From NCBI RefSeq assembly GCF_011947265.1, contig NZ_JAATHD010000003.1, positions 62,001 to 126,000 of the forward strand: a stretch of DNA of 64,000 nucleotides. The letters run 5' to 3'. This document shows positions 1 through 8,152 of this stretch, in pieces. Source of the stretch: Paenibacillus sp. HB172176. GTDB lineage: Bacteria; Bacillota; Bacilli; Paenibacillales; Paenibacillaceae. A program made the translations under genes and the position numbers. Position 1 is the first letter of the stretch. Every line of letters starts with the position of its first letter. The notes beneath the pieces are model-generated. The model saw nothing but the letters and a program-made list of their open reading frames with translations. It was not told where the DNA came from and did not search any database.

Positions 1-950
1 TCTGCGCTTCCCTTCGTCATCAGGCCGGGCTCAATTTCGTAATCGAAGCGAAGCTGTTTCTCGAAGATGACGGCTTCCATGGTGAGCATGATCGTCTCGA
101 GCGCATCGCTGAGATTGTATTCGGTATGCAATGTCGCGATCCGCGCATCCTCCATCTCGGTCAGATAGAGCAGATCGCCCGTCAGCTTGGCCATTCGCTG
201 CGTCTCTTGCTTGATGTAGTTCAGCCATTTCTCCTGACTTGCGATCGTGTCGTCGCGATTGGCAAGCAGAACGTCGGTATTGGTCTGAATAACCGCAAGC
301 GGCGTTTTCAGTTCGTGCGAAGCATCGGCTATAAACTGCTTCTGTTTCTCGAATGCTTCTTTGACAGGCTTGATGGAACGGCTGGCGAACATCCGGCTGA
401 TCCAATAAATAACAATCAGCATGCCGAGTCCAACAGCCAGGAAGGTATAGATTAAATTCGTCAAAATGCCTTGCTGGGCGGTGACGTCCATGAAGACGAA
501 CAAGGTTCCGATGGCAATCGGCTGCGCATGGAAGGCCCAGTCGTTGCCATCGATAGTGAATTGTCCGGTCTCGTCACCTGTCTCAAGCGCCTTGCCGAGC
601 GCTTCCACATATAGAGCTTGCTCCAGATCGAAGCGCGATTCCATATCAATGAGGGCATTGTTCGCGTCCGCCAGCAGCATGAACGATACGGTCTTGCCCA
701 GCGGAGGTTCCCCGAAGTCCGAATTGAAAGGCGAGCCTCCGGGCTTAATGCCCGCGTCCTGCCCGCCGCGCTGTCTTCCGTCGCCAGGCGCATTGCGATA
801 AAACTCGGTAATGTTATGCAATTCGACATCGATATCCCGCCGCACGTTCTGATAGGTGATGGCATAGATGGCCGCGAATGCAACAAGCATCATGATGGTT
901 ATCGTGATGAGATTGAGAAGCAGAAAGCGGTTTTTCAGCTTTTTGAACAT
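1..950 (-). CDS. Two-component sensor histidine kinase (3' end outside window)
   Basis: Reading frame open on the minus strand from an ATG at 950 to the window edge, so the C-terminal ATPase region is missing. The N-terminus begins MFKKLKNRFLLLNLIT with a hydrophobic segment at about residues 9-30. An extracellular segment of roughly 110 residues follows, then a second membrane segment (LIYTFLAVGLGMLIVIYW) and the dimerisation/phosphoacceptor helix FIADASHELKTPLAVIQTN, whose H is the expected phosphorylated histidine. The start overlaps the end of the response regulator gene by 16 nt, so the two are translationally coupled. Its role is to sense an unknown envelope signal and phosphorylate that regulator. 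Family identity is secure; the ligand is unknown. Confidence 0.9.
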   Translation of the reverse strand, partial: MFKKLKNRFLLLNLITITIMMLVAFAAIYAITYQNVRRDIDVELHNITEFYRNAPGDGRQRGGQDAGIKPGGSPFNSDFGEPPLGKTVSFMLLADANNALIDMESRFDLEQALYVEALGKALETGDETGQFTIDGNDWAFHAQPIAIGTLFVFMDVTAQQGILTNLIYTFLAVGLGMLIVIYWISRMFASRSIKPVKEAFEKQKQFIADASHELKTPLAVIQTNTDVLLANRDDTIASQEKWLNYIKQETQRMAKLTGDLLYLTEMEDARIATLHTEYNLSDALETIMLTMEAVIFEKQLRFDYEIEPGLMTKGSA

Positions 951-1627
951 GCGTCCGTCACCTCCATTACGTACCCGACGCCTCGAATCGTCGTGATCCG
1001 CACGGAGGATTGCAGGAATGTCAGCTTCTTCCGGAGGAACGAGATGTACACCTCCACATTGTTATATTCAACATCCGAATCAAACCCCCACAGCTTTTCA
1101 ATGATTTGCTCCTTCGAGGTTACCGCTTGCTTGCGCGTAAGAAGCAGCTCCAGCAGCTCGCATTCCTTCAAATTAAGCTTCAATTCCTTGCCTTTCACAG
1201 TTACCTTTAGCTGGGAAGTATTCAGCTCGATATCGCCGTACGTCAGTCCTTCCTCGGGGAGCACCTCGCCTTTGCGGCGCAATGCGGCGCGAATGCGAGC
1301 GAGCAGCTCTTCCGTGGAGAAGGGCTTGGCGATATAATCATCCGCTCCATGATCAAGTCCCGCGACCTTATCCGAGATTTCCCCCTTGGCCGTGAGCAGA
1401 ATGACCGGAGTGGGGACGCCTTCGCTGCGGAGCTTCTTCAGCACGGCGATTCCATCCATCTTCGGCATCATGATGTCGAGCAGAAGCAGATCATAGATGC
1501 CGCTTAACGCATAATCGTAGGCGGCTTGGCCGTCATGCACGACATCCGCCGAATAATGCTGCTTCTTTAATATTTGGGACAAGGCCTCAGCCAAATGCAT
1601 CTCGTCTTCCGCGATCAAAATCCTCAT
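935..1627 (-). CDS. OmpR/PhoB-family response regulator
   Basis: 230 residues, the usual length for the family. The receiver domain (about 1-115) has the acidic pocket E7-D8, phosphoacceptor D51 in LLLLDIMMPKMDG, T79 and K101. A winged-helix DNA-binding domain covers about 130-225 and ends in the typical TIRGVGYVM strand. It is first gene of the operon with the kinase. Upstream lie two AAGGTTGA direct repeats 11 bp apart immediately before a TATAAT, the arrangement used by PhoB-type regulators, so autoregulation is likely. Similar repeats precede the divergent VTC/DUF4956 genes, making those the likely targets (inference). Confidence 0.95.
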   Translation of the reverse strand: MRILIAEDEMHLAEALSQILKKQHYSADVVHDGQAAYDYALSGIYDLLLLDIMMPKMDGIAVLKKLRSEGVPTPVILLTAKGEISDKVAGLDHGADDYIAKPFSTEELLARIRAALRRKGEVLPEEGLTYGDIELNTSQLKVTVKGKELKLNLKECELLELLLTRKQAVTSKEQIIEKLWGFDSDVEYNNVEVYISFLRKKLTFLQSSVRITTIRGVGYVMEVTDACSKS

Positions 1628-1667
1628 GATCGTTCATCCTCTGCTTATGTTCTATCTTGCTTGCTTC

Positions 1668-1698
1668 TATTATAACAATTCAACCTTGAATCAACCTT
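1668..1698 (-). promoter_or_regulatory. Predicted autoregulated promoter of the two-component operon
   Basis: On the minus strand two AAGGTTGA half-sites lie 11 bp apart (1698-1691 and 1687-1680), followed after 6 nt by a perfect TATAAT (1673-1668). No good -35 is present. The repeat takes its place, as in activator-dependent promoters of OmpR/PhoB regulators. Assignment to the adjacent regulator is inference from proximity and from the related site on the other side of the gap. Confidence 0.6.
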
Positions 1699-1799
1699 AA
1701 CCTTTCGGGGCGGCCGCGGCAAGTCAAACAGTCGCATTAATAGGAAGAACTTCGTTCAGATATGCGGATGTTCCTGAAAGTTAAGGAATTGTAAATCCA

Positions 1800-1832
1800 T
1801 TTAAGATTCATTCAAGGTTGACCGTCTAAGAT
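1800..1832 (+). promoter_or_regulatory. Predicted regulator box and promoter for the VTC/DUF4956 operon
   Basis: Plus-strand half-sites TTTAAGATTCA and TTCAAGGTTGA are adjacent (1800-1821) with an 11-bp phase, and a TAAGAT -10-like hexamer follows at 1827-1832. The second half-site matches the repeats in front of the divergent response regulator gene. A further TTAAGGAATTG lies at about 1780. Together these suggest that the neighbouring two-component system activates this operon. The -10 is weak, so exact promoter placement is uncertain. Confidence 0.5.
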
Positions 1833-1884
1833 ACAGTCATAGGAGTTGAAGCATTAGCAATATCGCGGAAGGGAACGATGCATA

Positions 1885-2688
1885 GTGGCCATTGAAGTAT
1901 TCAACCGATATGAGAACAAGTATTTGCTTGATGATCTGGCGTACCGGCGCTTTTATAGCGATCTGCTGGATTATATGGAGCTTGATGAGTACAACAAACA
2001 ACATGAGTATTATTCCATCACGAACTTATATTTTGATACGGAGCATGATTCGCTCATCCGGACGAGCTTGGCGAAGCCAAAATACAAGGAGAAGCTGAGA
2101 TTAAGAGCATACGGAGTTCCGGGCGAAGATGCCAAGGTATATCTGGAGCTGAAGAAGAAAGTATTCGGGCTCGTCAATAAACGCCGCACGGCGCTGAGGC
2201 TGAACGAAGCTTATCAATTCGTTCGGACGGGGGGCTTGCCGGAGCTTCAGCCTTACATGAACAGACAGGTTGTGGAGGAGATCAAATATTTCCTGGGGCG
2301 CTATGAGCTGATGCCCAAAACCTATCTCGCCTATGAACGCAAAGCGATGTTCAGCAAGGAGAGCAGAGACCTGCGAATCACCTTCGACACGAATATACGC
2401 AGCCGACGCTTCGATCTGGGTCTGGAGCTTGGCGACCACGGGGAGCCGCTTGTAGAGGACAACAAATGGTTAATGGAAGTGAAGGCGGAGAAGACGATTC
2501 CCCTGTGGTTATCGCGCTTGTTGTCGGAACATGGCCTATACCGAACTTCCTTCTCGAAATACGGCAATGAATTCAAGAAATCGGTCAGGTATGCAAACAA
2601 AGGCGAGAGAATGCCGATCGCTGCCGGAGCCCAAGCGGTGACACCGTTTATCCAATCCAGAGAAAGCGAGCGTGTACTCTATGTTTGA
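1885..2688 (+). CDS. VTC-domain (polyphosphate polymerase-like) protein
   Basis: 267 residues from a GTG start, with GGAAGGGA about 10 nt upstream and no in-frame ATG nearby. The sequence has the features of the VTC/CYTH-like triphosphate-tunnel fold: N-terminal RYENKYLL, then strands with alternating charged residues (KEKLRLRAYG, VYLELKKKVFGLVNKRRTAL) and C-terminal WLMEVKAE. In eukaryotes this fold is the catalytic core of the VTC polyphosphate polymerase. Bacterial members typically sit, as here, beside a DUF4956 membrane protein and sometimes spore-coat kinase CotH. There is no membrane segment, so the protein is probably cytoplasmic and may work at the membrane with its partner. Enzymatic activity is not shown by sequence alone. 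Confidence 0.85.
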   Translation: MAIEVFNRYENKYLLDDLAYRRFYSDLLDYMELDEYNKQHEYYSITNLYFDTEHDSLIRTSLAKPKYKEKLRLRAYGVPGEDAKVYLELKKKVFGLVNKRRTALRLNEAYQFVRTGGLPELQPYMNRQVVEEIKYFLGRYELMPKTYLAYERKAMFSKESRDLRITFDTNIRSRRFDLGLELGDHGEPLVEDNKWLMEVKAEKTIPLWLSRLLSEHGLYRTSFSKYGNEFKKSVRYANKGERMPIAAGAQAVTPFIQSRESERVLYV

Positions 2689-3373
2689 TTTCGAAAACAT
2701 ATTCAATCCAACAACAGCTTCCACGACAATGAGCTTCGGCAGCTCGGTCGTAACGATACTCATCGCCATCTTGCTCGGCGGGATTATCAGCTACACCTAC
2801 ATGAAATCGAATCCTAACGGTTATTCGCAAAATTTCACATTCACAATGGTTATTCTTCCCGCTATCGTCGCGATTATCATTCTTCTGATTGGCAGCAATA
2901 TCGCCAGAGCGTTCAGCTTGGCGGGCGCCTTCTCCATCATCCGCTTCCGCAGCGCCCCTGGCGATCCGAAGGATATCGCTCATGTCCTGTTCGCCATGGC
3001 GGCAGGTCTGGCATGCGGCGTCGGGGCTTTCGGCTATGCGCTGCTGTTCACGATTATTATGTGCGTATTGATGGTTGTGCTGAGCAAGTTTAACTTCGGA
3101 GCGCGGAAGAGCGCGCAGAAGCTGCTCAAGGTAACGATTCCGGAAAGCTTGAGCTATGAAGAAGCATTCGATGAAGTTTTCGCGCAATTCGGCGTGGAGT
3201 ACGAGCTTAAGAAGCTGAAGACGACGGAGCTTGGAAGCTTGTACGAGCTGCTTTACGCGGTCACGCTACAACCAGCGACGGATCAGAAGGCGTTCATGGA
3301 CGCGATCCGCTGCCGCAACGGCAACCTGGATCTCTCCTTGACAATGGCGCCCGTCGGCGGCTCCGACTATTAA
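2681..3373 (+). CDS. DUF4956 membrane protein
   Basis: About 230 residues from ATG 2681 (MFDFENIF); an in-frame GTG at 2672 is an alternative start. It overlaps the VTC gene by 8 nt, so the two are co-translated. Three or four hydrophobic segments lie in the N-terminal 140 residues, with the conserved SLAGAFSIIRFRSAPGDPKD stretch between helices, typical of DUF4956. A soluble C-terminal domain follows from about residue 145. Function is unestablished. Genetic pairing with VTC-domain proteins suggests a membrane partner for polyphosphate synthesis or translocation (inference). A strong terminator follows. Confidence 0.85.
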   Translation: MFDFENIFNPTTASTTMSFGSSVVTILIAILLGGIISYTYMKSNPNGYSQNFTFTMVILPAIVAIIILLIGSNIARAFSLAGAFSIIRFRSAPGDPKDIAHVLFAMAAGLACGVGAFGYALLFTIIMCVLMVVLSKFNFGARKSAQKLLKVTIPESLSYEEAFDEVFAQFGVEYELKKLKTTELGSLYELLYAVTLQPATDQKAFMDAIRCRNGNLDLSLTMAPVGGSDY

Positions 3374-3423
3374 GGGATGAATGTGAGAGAGATTGTTACA
3401 GCTAGCTTAATGAGCGTAACGTC

Positions 3424-3480
3424 AAAAGCCAGAGACGGCGGTGCAGGGATAACACCCTGGCACCGCCGTCTCTGGCTTTT
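3424..3480 (+). terminator. Rho-independent terminator after DUF4956 gene
   Basis: A very long inverted repeat has 21-bp perfect arms beginning AAAAGCCAGAGACGG and ending in TTTT, with a short inner AGGG/CCCT extension. Because the arms begin with AAAA and end with TTTT it can stop transcription from both sides, including the convergent oxidoreductase gene. Confidence 0.93.
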
Positions 3481-3565
3481 AATCAAGTGCAGCCCTGTCT
3501 AGCATGAACAGAGATGACATCATTTTCAAACTGGATTCAATGCCGGAATGGTTAGATAGCCAGGC

Positions 3566-4678
3566 TCAGCTCAACGTCGCTAAGGCAGCCGGCGTGAACG
3601 ACTTCAGCTCATCGACGCGGTCTTCGCGGATTTTGGCAGCCCAGGCCGGATCCATAAGCAGAGCGCGGCCAACAGCGACAAGATCGAATTCTTCGCGCTC
3701 CAGACGCATGATTAGTTCATCGAGACCTGAGGTTTGACCGCCTTTGCCTTCCGCGAACAAGCTGGTAAAATCGGAGTCAAGGCCGACCGAGCCGACGGTT
3801 ATAGCGGGCTTGCCGGTGAGCTTCCGCGTCCAACCCGCCAGGTTCAGCTCCGAGCCTTCGAATTCCGGCTCCCAGAAGCGTCTCGTGGACGCATGGAAAA
3901 TATCGACGCCTACGGAGGACAACTGATGAAGGAAGCGCTCCAGCTCTTCGGGATTCGAAGCCAGCTTAGCGCTGTAATCCACCGGCTTCCACTGTGAGTA
4001 GCGGAATATAATGGGAAAGTCGGGTCCGACCGCGGCCCTCACCGCTTCAATTACCTCTACCGCGAATCGTGTGCGGCCGATCAGATCGCCTCCATACTCA
4101 TCTGTCCGCTTGTTGGTTGCGTCCCAGAAAAACTGGTCAATCAGATAGCCATGCGCGCCATGAATTTCAACCGCGTCAAAGCCGATACGCTTCGCATCGG
4201 CAGCGGCCTGGGCGTATGCTTGCACAAGACCGTGAATTTCTTCCGTGGTCAGCGGCTCGGATACCTTCTTGCCAGTTAAGTCCAGTCCCGATGGCCCGAT
4301 TGGGTCGGCATCCGATTCCGGGAACTTCTCCTTCTGGCGGGCAGTTCCGGTATGCCAGATTTGCGGGGCGATCTTGCCGCCGGCCTCATGAACTTCCCGC
4401 ACGACTCGCGCCCAGCCATCAAGAGCTTCTTCGCCGTAGAAGTGAGGCACGTTTTGGTCTGCCTCCGCCGCCGGATGGTTAATAACGGTTCCTTCGGTTA
4501 TGATAAGACCTACGCCATTCTCTGCTCTCCGACGATAATAGCCGGCCACATCCGGACCTGGAATTCCTCCCGGCGAGAACGTGCGGGTCATCGGGGCCAT
4601 GACAATTCGATTGTCCAGCTTCAGACGGCCTCCTTCAAATGGTTTGAAAAGCGCGGCAGCAGCTTTGGATAGGGTCAT
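3566..4678 (-). CDS. NADH:flavin oxidoreductase, Old Yellow Enzyme family
   Basis: 370 residues from ATG 4678, preceded by AAGGAGAGA at a good distance; an in-frame TTG at 4684 is too close to that site. The TIM-barrel OYE family shows as LDNRIVMAPMTRTFS at the N-terminus, IITEGTVI, the active-site HGAHGYLIDQFF with two histidines, NKRTDEYGG, and the C-terminal FMN-phosphate region DLVAVGRALLMDPAWAAK. It would be a cytoplasmic FMN enzyme that reduces activated alkenes or other electrophiles with NAD(P)H; the natural substrate is unknown. An ArsR-type repressor gene lies just upstream on the same strand, suggesting induction by an electrophile or similar stress. Confidence 0.93.
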   Translation of the reverse strand: MTLSKAAAALFKPFEGGRLKLDNRIVMAPMTRTFSPGGIPGPDVAGYYRRRAENGVGLIITEGTVINHPAAEADQNVPHFYGEEALDGWARVVREVHEAGGKIAPQIWHTGTARQKEKFPESDADPIGPSGLDLTGKKVSEPLTTEEIHGLVQAYAQAAADAKRIGFDAVEIHGAHGYLIDQFFWDATNKRTDEYGGDLIGRTRFAVEVIEAVRAAVGPDFPIIFRYSQWKPVDYSAKLASNPEELERFLHQLSSVGVDIFHASTRRFWEPEFEGSELNLAGWTRKLTGKPAITVGSVGLDSDFTSLFAEGKGGQTSGLDELIMRLEREEFDLVAVGRALLMDPAWAAKIREDRVDELKSFTPAALATLS

Positions 4679-4709
4679 TTTCAATCTCTCCTTCTGTACT
4701 TTAAAATAT

Positions 4710-4733
4710 ATCTATAAATCTAAATATATAGAT
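4710..4733. promoter_or_regulatory. Candidate ArsR operator between arsR-like and oxidoreductase genes
   Basis: A dyad with arms ATCTATA (4710-4716) and TATAGAT (4727-4733) separated by 10 bp lies in an AT-rich gap directly upstream of the oxidoreductase start. ArsR/SmtB repressors bind AT-rich inverted repeats of this general size. Assignment to the neighbouring repressor is inference. Confidence 0.35.
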
Positions 4734-4767
4734 TAATAGACGGAAAAGCAAATGATTCTGAAGAACA

Positions 4768-5112
4768 TTATTTGTCATTCTCATTCTTCTTGACCCGGAG
4801 GCTGGAAGAAAAATGTTTCAAGAAAGCGGCAATCGCTTCTTCATTGCGCCTGTAATAGGTCCATTGTCCATATCGGCGGGATTCGAGCAGCCCTGCCTTC
4901 TGCATGGTAGACAAGTAGGAAGAGATTACCGATTGCGCAAGTCCGGATTTCTCCTGAATGCTCCCCACGCAGATTCCGCCCGGGAACTCTTCTTTGATGG
5001 CGTTCGGCATGTCTCCATACATCGTCTCCGGTTTGCTAAGCCAGCATAATATGTTAAGACGCGTCTCATTGGACAGGGCTTTCAGAACCATAAGCATGTC
5101 TTCGTTCTTCAT
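4768..5112 (-). CDS. ArsR-family winged-helix transcriptional regulator
   Basis: 114 residues from ATG 5112 (MKNEDMLMVLKALSNETRLNI). The frame is open further upstream to 5235, but the canonical ArsR N-terminus starts here. The fold signature is LKALSNETRLNILCWL, then IQEKSGLAQSVISSYLSTMQKAG as recognition helix region, then the wing SRRYGQWTYYRRN. There is no clear CxC metal-binding motif near the recognition helix; C53-type cysteines in CWL and GICVG are isolated, so an organic or redox effector is as likely as a metal. It sits 89 bp before the oxidoreductase gene in the same direction and probably represses that gene and itself. Confidence 0.85.
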   Translation of the reverse strand: MKNEDMLMVLKALSNETRLNILCWLSKPETMYGDMPNAIKEEFPGGICVGSIQEKSGLAQSVISSYLSTMQKAGLLESRRYGQWTYYRRNEEAIAAFLKHFSSSLRVKKNENDK

Positions 5113-5644
5113 AAAGTAACATCCATTCCTGGTTGGTGTAACCTCAGTATACCAGAAAATCAGCTCTTGAAAATCTTCGTTCTCATAAGAATGTGATTCC
5201 GTCTGCGGCTTAGTGTCTACTTGTTGCAAAGGCAAGCCTCGACGAAATGACTGATTTGAGTCTACCCAAGAGAGTTGACAGACAGCCTCCCAATCTGTAC
5301 TATCTCAACGGACTATAGATGCGCTATTTCAACAGAATGAACTGTTTTTGTGATTTCGCGGACAGAGTTGACCTTAATTTCAAAAAAACAAAATTTTTTT
5401 TGGGTTTTTGGAGGAAATAGCGCCTTCTGTGTCCGCGAAACTGAGCAAACTCGGTATTTTTACACCAATAGCGCCTTCTGTGTCCGTTTGTGCAAGCAGC
5501 ATCAAGTGAAGCAGCAACAAGTCATTGAATTACCAGTAAAGGTCATCGAATAGCGCTATTCTTCCGGAGATTGGGCTTCCTATAATAGAGGATGAGCGCT
5601 CAAGGTTCGAAGCGAGCGGCAATGCATCCAAGGAGGCAACGAAG
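5113..5644. repeat. Intergenic region with a 51-bp-spaced direct repeat
   Basis: No gene is supported in this gap. Two identical 20-bp copies of AATAGCGCCTTCTGTGTCCG occur at 5416-5435 and 5467-5486, exactly 51 bp apart. Related fragments (GCGCTATTTC near 5319, TTTCGCGGACAG near 5355, TAGCGCTATTC near 5550) surround them. A perfect TATAAT at 5581-5586 is the likely -10 of the next gene, with no good -35. Confidence 0.7.
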
Positions 5645-6490
5645 ATGAAGAAGATTGGATTCATCGATTATTATCTGGACGAGTTTCATGCGAACAAATA
5701 TCCCGGCTGGATCAAGCAGGCTTCCGGCGGTCGTATGGAGGTGGCTTATGCTTACGGGTTGGACAATATAGAAGGAAAAATGAGCAATGAAGCTTGGAGC
5801 AAGGCGAACGCGATACCCTTGCTGAATTCGATAGAGGAGGTTGTCGAGAGGAGCGACTATATCATCGTGCTGTCGCCGGATCATCCGGAATATCACGGGA
5901 TGCTGTCCGAAGCGCCGCTTAAGTCAGGCAAGCCTGTGTTCATCGACAAAACATTCGCGAAGGATCGTGAAGCCGCTCGGCGGATGTTCCGATTGGCGGA
6001 GCATTACGGCACGCCAATGTACTCCACCTCGGCGCTTCGATTCGCTTCCGAGCTTGCCTCAAGCTCGAGCAACAAGGAGACAATTGAGGCAATCAGAAGC
6101 TGGGGGCCTGGCGCGTACAGCAACTATTCGATTCATCAATTCGAGCCGATCGTGGCGCTGATGGGCAGCGAGCCGAGACGAATCATGTCCGTGGGTACGG
6201 AAAACGCTCCGGCGCTGCTTGTTGATTTCGGCGGAGGAAGACAGGCCTACATGCATTTAATTGGCGGGGACTGTCCCTTCCTGACTGCGATTCAATACGC
6301 TTCCGGCGCAGCTCATGTCGCAAAGGTGGAGTCGAATTTCTTTGCCCTGTTTATCGAAAACCTGATTCGCTTCTTCGAAACGGGAATTCCTCCCGTAACT
6401 TCATCCGAGACAATGGCGGTTATTACTTTAATTGAATTCGGCGCGAAAGCGATGGAGACGCCTTTCGAATGGATCGAGCTGCCGATATGA
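5645..6490 (+). CDS. Gfo/Idh/MocA-like protein, short form
   Basis: 281 residues from ATG 5645 with AAGGAGGCAACGAAG just upstream. The middle shows the Gfo/Idh/MocA signature SDYIIVLSPDHPEYHGM and KPVFIDKTFAKD, corresponding to the EKP-type active-site loop. However, the N-terminus MKKIGFIDYYLDEFHANKYP lacks the GxGxxG nucleotide motif, and the C-terminal domain is shorter than in typical members (330-360 residues). It resembles the protein at 38012-38959, which shares this IDK-type loop and a similar ending. It is probably a sugar-derivative dehydrogenase relative or a non-catalytic homologue. It stands first in a glycan-utilisation region, followed by a binding protein and a sensor kinase. 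Confidence 0.75.
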   Translation: MKKIGFIDYYLDEFHANKYPGWIKQASGGRMEVAYAYGLDNIEGKMSNEAWSKANAIPLLNSIEEVVERSDYIIVLSPDHPEYHGMLSEAPLKSGKPVFIDKTFAKDREAARRMFRLAEHYGTPMYSTSALRFASELASSSSNKETIEAIRSWGPGAYSNYSIHQFEPIVALMGSEPRRIMSVGTENAPALLVDFGGGRQAYMHLIGGDCPFLTAIQYASGAAHVAKVESNFFALFIENLIRFFETGIPPVTSSETMAVITLIEFGAKAMETPFEWIELPI

Positions 6491-6574
6491 TCCCGAAGAG
6501 CAAGCCTGCCCGATGTCCGTTCCTTTCCGGGCTGATGTATAATGATCTTATATCAGGACAAGGGGGCAGCGCGC

Positions 6575-8152
6575 ATGATGAGACGGAAATGGAGAATAAG
6601 GTTCATCCTGTTTATCGTCACATTCGCTCTCGTATTCGGCGCGGGCTTCAGCAGGTCGATCTCAAGAGATGAGCAGACGGCAACCGGAGTCGGCGACAAG
6701 CAAACCTATTCCGTCACGATTAGCATGGTTGTGGATAATTCGAAGCGAAGCTTTCCGGACGGAATGGATATTAACCATAATCCCTATCTGGAATATATAA
6801 AGCGCAATACGGGCGTCGACATTCAGTTGACCGCTCCTCCGTTCAACGGCTATCAAGAGAAATTGAATGTCATTATGGCTTCGGGCAATCAACCGGATCT
6901 TATCAATACGGGCGACCCGGCCTGGGTGTCCAAATATGTGGCGGAGCAGGCACTGATGCCGCTTGATGACGTTCTCGCCGAGTATGGTCAGGATCTGCTT
7001 GCGATCTTTCCCGAAGAAGCATGGAAGGCAGTCACGTTCAATGGGCATATCTACGCGATCCCCAGCTTGACGGAAGTAGCGGGCAACGAGATTATATTCG
7101 CACGCAAGGATTGGCTGGATAAGCTGCAGTTGGCTCCGCCGACCACTCTAGATGAGTACTACAGTGTGATGCGGGCCTTCGCCTATGATGATCCGGACGG
7201 AGACGGTTTGCGGGATACCTGGGGACTTACGATCATGCCTGCCGGACTGGCGCGGACTGCCCCTTTCTTCGGCGCGTTCGGCGTGCCCCGCAGCGTGAAT
7301 CAGATTACCGAATGGAAGGAGAAGAACGGCGAGCTCATCTACAGCGGCATTCTTCCCGAAACGAAGCAGGCGCTTGCATTCCTGGCGAAGCTGTACGGGG
7401 ACGGCATTTTGGATCGTGAATTCATTCTGAACAAAAACAGCAGCTTCGAGGATAAAATCATTAACGGCCAGGTGGGCTTATTCTCGGGCAATTGGTTCGA
7501 TACGAGGGGGCCGATTCTCGCAAACAAACAGAAGGATCCGAGCGCGGAGTGGATCAGACTGGATTATCCCATAGGCTTGAACGGCCAATCCGGTACGGCC
7601 GAACGGGATTTGATTCAATCCTACAGCGTTGTTCCGGCAGGAAGTTCTCATGCGAAGGAAGTCATCAAAGTATTGAATTTTATAGCAGGGAAGGGCTACA
7701 GGGATTTGAAGCTCGGCTTCGAGGGCGAGGTCTGGACGAGAGTGAACGGCGTAATGGCGACCAACTTCACTGAGCATGAGAAGCATATTTACCGGGGCAC
7801 CCTGCATGCCCTTGCCGATCCGAACGATGAAGAAGTGCGCAAGGAACGGCTTGACTCGCTCGGCCTTCAATATGAATTGAATGATAATGTGGAATTCGTG
7901 CTCTCTCATGTGCTGCGCAGCGATTTTCAAGGAGCGCCGACGCCCTCCATGGGCAAATACGGCGCGAAGCTGCTGAAGCTGGAGGAGGAGACCTTCTCGA
8001 AAATCATCATGGGCATCAGCTCCCCCAGCGAATTCGAAGAATTCGCCAAGCAATGGATTCGCGACGGGGGCTGGGAGATCAGCAATGAGGTCAACGAATG
8101 GTATCGAGACCAGCAAGAGCGGGATCGGCAAGAGGCGGAGCGGAAGTCATGA
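6575..8152 (+). CDS. Extracellular solute-binding protein without a lipobox
   Basis: 525 residues from ATG 6575, with AGGGGG 8 nt upstream; an in-frame ATG at 6542 lacks a site. It is a CUT1-type sugar-binding protein of the LplA/YtcQ kind: ISMVVDN, YLEYIKRNTGVDIQ, MASGNQPDLI, a calcium-site-like DDPDGDGLRDTWGLTI, and a C-terminal SPSEFEEFAKQWIRDGGWE. The N-terminus RFILFIVTFALVFGAGFSRS is hydrophobic but has no lipobox cysteine, unlike the two other binding proteins in this window. It may therefore be released or stay anchored by its signal segment. No permease is adjacent. Its stop overlaps the start of a sensor kinase gene (ATGA), suggesting a sensing rather than transport role (inference). 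Confidence 0.88.
   Translation: MMRRKWRIRFILFIVTFALVFGAGFSRSISRDEQTATGVGDKQTYSVTISMVVDNSKRSFPDGMDINHNPYLEYIKRNTGVDIQLTAPPFNGYQEKLNVIMASGNQPDLINTGDPAWVSKYVAEQALMPLDDVLAEYGQDLLAIFPEEAWKAVTFNGHIYAIPSLTEVAGNEIIFARKDWLDKLQLAPPTTLDEYYSVMRAFAYDDPDGDGLRDTWGLTIMPAGLARTAPFFGAFGVPRSVNQITEWKEKNGELIYSGILPETKQALAFLAKLYGDGILDREFILNKNSSFEDKIINGQVGLFSGNWFDTRGPILANKQKDPSAEWIRLDYPIGLNGQSGTAERDLIQSYSVVPAGSSHAKEVIKVLNFIAGKGYRDLKLGFEGEVWTRVNGVMATNFTEHEKHIYRGTLHALADPNDEEVRKERLDSLGLQYELNDNVEFVLSHVLRSDFQGAPTPSMGKYGAKLLKLEEETFSKIIMGISSPSEFEEFAKQWIRDGGWEISNEVNEWYRDQQERDRQEAERKS

Noticed and set aside
3504..3737. Small plus-strand gene after the DUF4956 terminator
   Set aside because: Most of it is antisense to the oxidoreductase 3' end, and it shows no convincing site or domain.
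5350..5553. 67-codon frame in the gap before the first Gfo/Idh-like gene
   Set aside because: It runs through the 51-bp-spaced direct repeats and is explained by them; no domain or clear start.
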